From JBFWVD01 sp050246915 (lineage in GTDB: Bacteria > Actinomycetota > Acidimicrobiia > Acidimicrobiales > Ilumatobacteraceae), in NCBI GenBank assembly GCA_050246915.1, contig JBFWVD010000016.1, forward strand, positions 1 through 64,000: a stretch of DNA of 64,000 nt, written 5' to 3'. Position 1 is the first letter of the stretch. Each line of letters begins with the position of its first letter. The translations under genes and the position numbers were made by a program. The notes beneath the pieces are model-generated. The model did not search any database and was not told where the DNA came from. It saw nothing but the letters and a program-made list of their open reading frames with translations. Shown piece after piece: positions 61,180-64,000 of this stretch.

Positions 61180-61308
61180 CACGTCACCGGGAACAGCCGT
61201 GGCTCGGGTGACATGGCCAAGGTCCCGACGGTTCCCGTCGAACGGCGGCCGCTGCAGGGTGCAAGATTTGGGCACACGCCGCGTGGGCGGCGAGGACGAG
61301 GAGGGCTC

Positions 61309-63414
61309 ATGAGCACCTGCCCGACGTCGAAGATCCGCAACGTGGTCCTGGTGGGCCAGAGCGGATCGGGCAAGACAACGTTGGTGGAGCAGCTACTGCT
61401 TCGCGCCGGTGAGATCACCCGTGCCGGTCGGGTCGAAGACGGCACGACGGTGAGCGATCACGAACCCGAGGAGCGTGAGCGCGGTGTGTCGTTGTCGATG
61501 TCGTTGGTGCCCGTCCCGTGGCAGGGGCATTGCATCAACGTGCTGGATACGCCCGGTTCGCCGGACTTCGATGCCGAGATGGCCGCCGCGATGTCGGTGG
61601 CCGACTTGGCGGTGATCGTGGTGAACGCGGTCAATGGGGTGGAACCCCAGACCGAGGTGGCCTGGAGGTTGGCCGCCGATCGTGGACTGCCGCGGATGTT
61701 CTTCATCAACAAGGAGGACAAGGACAACGCCGACTTCCATCGCGTGATGGCCGAACTGCGCTCCCGATTCGGCAGCGCGGTCGAGGAACTCGAGCTGCCC
61801 GTCGGCGAAGAGGCCGGGTTCCATGGCGTCGCCGACGTGCTCACCGAGCGCGCCTATCTCTATGACGGTGGTCGCCGGGCCGAGGGCGAGGTTCCCGCCG
61901 AACTGCGCGACGAGACCCATCACGACCACGATCAACTCGTCGAGGACATTGTCGCCGGTGATGACGCGCTGCTCGAGCGGTTCGTCGACGGCGATGAGCT
62001 CACGACCACCGAGCTCACCTCCACGCTGGCCAAGGAACTGTTGGCCCAGGCCGCGTTCCCGGTGCTGTGCGGTTCGGCCACCACCGGCGCCGGCGTCGAT
62101 GTGCTGGCCGACTACATCTGCGGTATCGGACCGTCACCGCTCGATCGCCCGACCCGGGTGATCGCCGGCGACTCGCTCGTCGATGTGAGCGCGGATGCCA
62201 ACGGTCCGGCGTTGCTGTTCGTCTACAAGACCTTGGCCGACCCGTACCTGGGGCGCCTCTCGTTGTTCAAGGTGGTCTCTGGCACGTTGAGGACCGATGA
62301 TCGATTGGTGAACTCCCGCACCGGCGCCGAGGAGCGGCTGCACGGCCTGTTCACCATCCGCGGCAAGGACCACACTTCGGTCACCGAGTTGGTGGCCGGC
62401 GATCTCGGCGGCGTGGCCAAGCTCGGATCGGTGATGACCGGCGACACCTTGGCTCCCAAGGGCAGCCCGGTTCGTCTCCCGGCGTTGGCAACGCCGGCAC
62501 CGGTGTTCGCGGTTGCGGTGCGCGCGCGAACCCAAGCCGACGATGACAAGTTGTCCGGCGTGTTGGCTCGTTTGTGCGAGCAGGATCCGGCGCTACGGGT
62601 CGAGCAGAACGCCGAGACCCACCAGACCCTGGTGTGGGGAACCGGCGAGGCGCATCTGGCCGTCGTGCTCGAGCGGATGAACCGCTTGTTCGGAGTGAAC
62701 GTCGACCTCGAAGAGGTCAAGGTCGCCTATCGAGAGACGATCGCTGGGCCGGCATCGGCCGAGGGCAAGCACAAGAAGCAATCCGGTGGCCACGGACAGT
62801 TCGGTGTCGCCGAGCTCGAGGTATCGCCGCTCGAGCGTGGTGGTGGCTTCGAGTTCGTCGACTCCGTCGTCGGCGGAGCCATCCCGCGCCAGTTCATCCC
62901 GGCAGTGCAGCACGGTATCGAAGAGGCCATGCGACGCGGTGGGCCGAACGGGTTCCCGGTGGTGGACGTGAAGGTGGAGTGCGTCGGCGGCAAGTACCAC
63001 GCTGTCGACTCCTCGGAGATGAGCTTCAAGATGGCCGGTGCGATCGGATTTGCCGAGGCGCTGGCCAAAGCCGGCACCATCGTGCTCGAACCCATCTCGG
63101 CCGTGGTCGTCGACGTACCGATCGAATGCCAAGGCGATGTGGTCGGTGATCTGAACGCTCGGCGTGGCCGAGTGCACGCCAGCGAGTCCGATGGCCAACG
63201 CAATCAGCGCATCGAAGCGACCGTTCCGACCAGCGAGATCCTGCGCTACGCCGTGGATCTGCGGTCGATGACCGCCGGCCGGGGACGCTTCACCTTCCGC
63301 CACGATCACTACGACGTGCTGCCTCCGCAACAGACCGCGAAGTTGATGGCGTCCAAGTCGACCGGCAATGGCAGGTCGACCGACAACGGAAAGTCAGCTG
63401 GCAAGAAAGGTTGA
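61309..63414 (+). CDS. Elongation factor G-like GTPase (EF-G2 type)
   Basis: A 701-residue translational GTPase. The P-loop is GQSGSGKTTL rather than the AHIDAGKTT of housekeeping EF-G, the switch II region is LDTPGSPDFDAEM, and NKEDKD replaces the usual NKMD. The later EF-G domains are present (GTGEAHLAVVLERM, KKQSGGHGQFG, NARRGRVHA). This pattern marks actinobacterial EF-G2 (FusA2), whose GTPase and ribosome role differ from EF-G and are not settled. GAGGACGAGGAGGG precedes the ATG. The stop overlaps a palindrome copy (CAA at 63402). Confidence 0.93.
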   Translation: MSTCPTSKIRNVVLVGQSGSGKTTLVEQLLLRAGEITRAGRVEDGTTVSDHEPEERERGVSLSMSLVPVPWQGHCINVLDTPGSPDFDAEMAAAMSVADLAVIVVNAVNGVEPQTEVAWRLAADRGLPRMFFINKEDKDNADFHRVMAELRSRFGSAVEELELPVGEEAGFHGVADVLTERAYLYDGGRRAEGEVPAELRDETHHDHDQLVEDIVAGDDALLERFVDGDELTTTELTSTLAKELLAQAAFPVLCGSATTGAGVDVLADYICGIGPSPLDRPTRVIAGDSLVDVSADANGPALLFVYKTLADPYLGRLSLFKVVSGTLRTDDRLVNSRTGAEERLHGLFTIRGKDHTSVTELVAGDLGGVAKLGSVMTGDTLAPKGSPVRLPALATPAPVFAVAVRARTQADDDKLSGVLARLCEQDPALRVEQNAETHQTLVWGTGEAHLAVVLERMNRLFGVNVDLEEVKVAYRETIAGPASAEGKHKKQSGGHGQFGVAELEVSPLERGGGFEFVDSVVGGAIPRQFIPAVQHGIEEAMRRGGPNGFPVVDVKVECVGGKYHAVDSSEMSFKMAGAIGFAEALAKAGTIVLEPISAVVVDVPIECQGDVVGDLNARRGRVHASESDGQRNQRIEATVPTSEILRYAVDLRSMTAGRGRFTFRHDHYDVLPPQQTAKLMASKSTGNGRSTDNGKSAGKKG

Positions 63415-63420
63415 CAGTCG

Positions 63421-64000
63421 TCAGGCGGCGACGGCGGGATGGTCCTGCGTGCCGGCCTTGATGATCGACAGGCTCTTGCCGGCGAAGAAGGTGATGTTGA
63501 ACGCCAACACGATGAAGCCGCACATCACGACGGTGGCCGGCGCGCCGATCCACTGCGACAGTGCTCCGGCGAGCAGCGAGTTGATGGGGTACACGCCAAC
63601 CGAGAACATGGCGTAGACCCCCATGACCCGCCCGCGGAAGGCATCGGGGCTGGCGATCGTCAGCATCGTGGTGATCACCGTCTGCATCGTCATGTAGGTG
63701 GCCCCGAACAGGCCGAGGGCGAGCATCGAGAGCGGCAGGAGCCGCGAGAACCCCAGCAGCAGCACAGAGAACGACATGCCGAAGGCGGCAATGACCAGGC
63801 CGACACGCCGTTGTCGGTTGGTGGTGAGGGTGGTGGTGAGGACCGCCGCGAATACGAACCCGAACCCGGGGGACGCGGCAAGCAGGCCATAGGTCGATGC
63901 CCCGCCGTCCAAGACGTCCTTGGCGAAGATCGACAGCAAGGCCGCATGGAGGTTCCAGAACGACTCCATCCCCATGAGGAGGATGAGTCGCGCCACCGCG
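63421..64000 (-). CDS. MFS transporter, 5' end beyond the window
   Basis: The visible 192 residues are the C-terminal half of a major facilitator protein: five or six helices, including AASPDAFRGRVMGVYAMFSVGVYPINSLLAGALSQWIG (quoted in part: FRGRVMGVYAMFSVG). It resembles enterobactin-exporter-like or uncharacterised MFS proteins. The frame remains open to the window edge. It converges on the EF-G2 gene with six bases between the stops. Confidence 0.8.
   Translation of the reverse strand, partial: AVARLILLMGMESFWNLHAALLSIFAKDVLDGGASTYGLLAASPGFGFVFAAVLTTTLTTNRQRRVGLVIAAFGMSFSVLLLGFSRLLPLSMLALGLFGATYMTMQTVITTMLTIASPDAFRGRVMGVYAMFSVGVYPINSLLAGALSQWIGAPATVVMCGFIVLAFNITFFAGKSLSIIKAGTQDHPAVAA

Noticed and set aside
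4526..63413. Reading the TTGAC halves of the dispersed palindrome as -35 promoter boxes.
   Set aside because: Most copies are deep inside genes, some in convergent gaps, with no matching -10 element, and the CAA arm at fixed spacing is not explained by promoters.
1..64000. tRNA, rRNA, riboswitch and CRISPR searches by eye.
   Set aside because: No cloverleaf with CCA-end, no rRNA signature, no known riboswitch consensus and no spaced repeat array were seen; gaps between genes are all below 300 bp.

Overview
The window is about two-thirds G+C and reads as chromosome from a free-living high-GC actinobacterium. A mycofactocin locus, an NDMA-type alcohol dehydrogenase, an F420-type LLM oxidoreductase, an Ada-AlkA fusion beside Ogt, an EF-G2-like GTPase and a propeller-repeat L,D-transpeptidase fit the class Acidimicrobiia (Ilumatobacter/Microthrix relatives). 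That placement is an inference. I see no rRNA, tRNA, CRISPR array, transposase or prophage; about 93% of the window is coding.

1-10.8 kb: signalling and envelope redox. An OmpR-type regulator diverges from a GT2-GtrA glycosyltransferase. An MprAB-like two-component pair then precedes a three-gene flavin electron-transfer operon: a ferric-reductase-like flavocytochrome, a secreted FMN-binding protein with an S-G-A-T flavinylation motif, and the ApbE flavin transferase that would load it. FolP, a TrkA/K+ channel, a PAP2 enzyme and a rhodanese lipoprotein under a CsoR/CstR-like operator follow. 10.8-30.6 kb: hydrolase, SDR, HDOD and small proteins, a four-gene ABC-2 exporter operon with ATGA overlaps, a DHA2 exporter, a lipid/alcohol-oxidation group (phosphotransferase, acyl-CoA ligase, Zn-alcohol dehydrogenase, LLM flavoprotein, acyl-CoA dehydrogenase), an MFS protein and CysS. 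30.7-38 kb: ValS, MscS, L,D-transpeptidase, PAP2 and LytR-CpsA-Psr.

38-57.6 kb: an extended mycofactocin region. It holds an NDMA-type alcohol dehydrogenase, a small membrane-cytochrome operon, mftA-mftB-mftC-OYE1, OYE2, and one tight operon etfA-fixC-fixX-etfB-mftE-mftF. An ArsR-SRPBCC pair, a zinc metalloprotease and a propionyl-CoA synthetase are interleaved on the opposite strand. The layout suggests that electrons collected on mycofactocin by alcohol dehydrogenases leave through ETF and the FixC/FixX quinone-reductase pair. mftD, mftR and mftG are not in the window.

57.5-64 kb: Ogt, Ada-AlkA, an apparently solitary D12-type adenine methyltransferase, a DUF952 protein, EF-G2 and the 3' part of an MFS gene.

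The strongest unexplained signal is a dispersed interrupted palindrome, consensus K-CAA-Y-N4-R-TTG-M. I found 28 copies of its CAA-N6-TTG core, about one per 2.3 kb, in genes and between them. Eighteen of the 24 coding copies sit in one codon phase and force A/T-ending codons that look rare here. This resembles a HIP1-like genome-wide DNA word rather than an operator.
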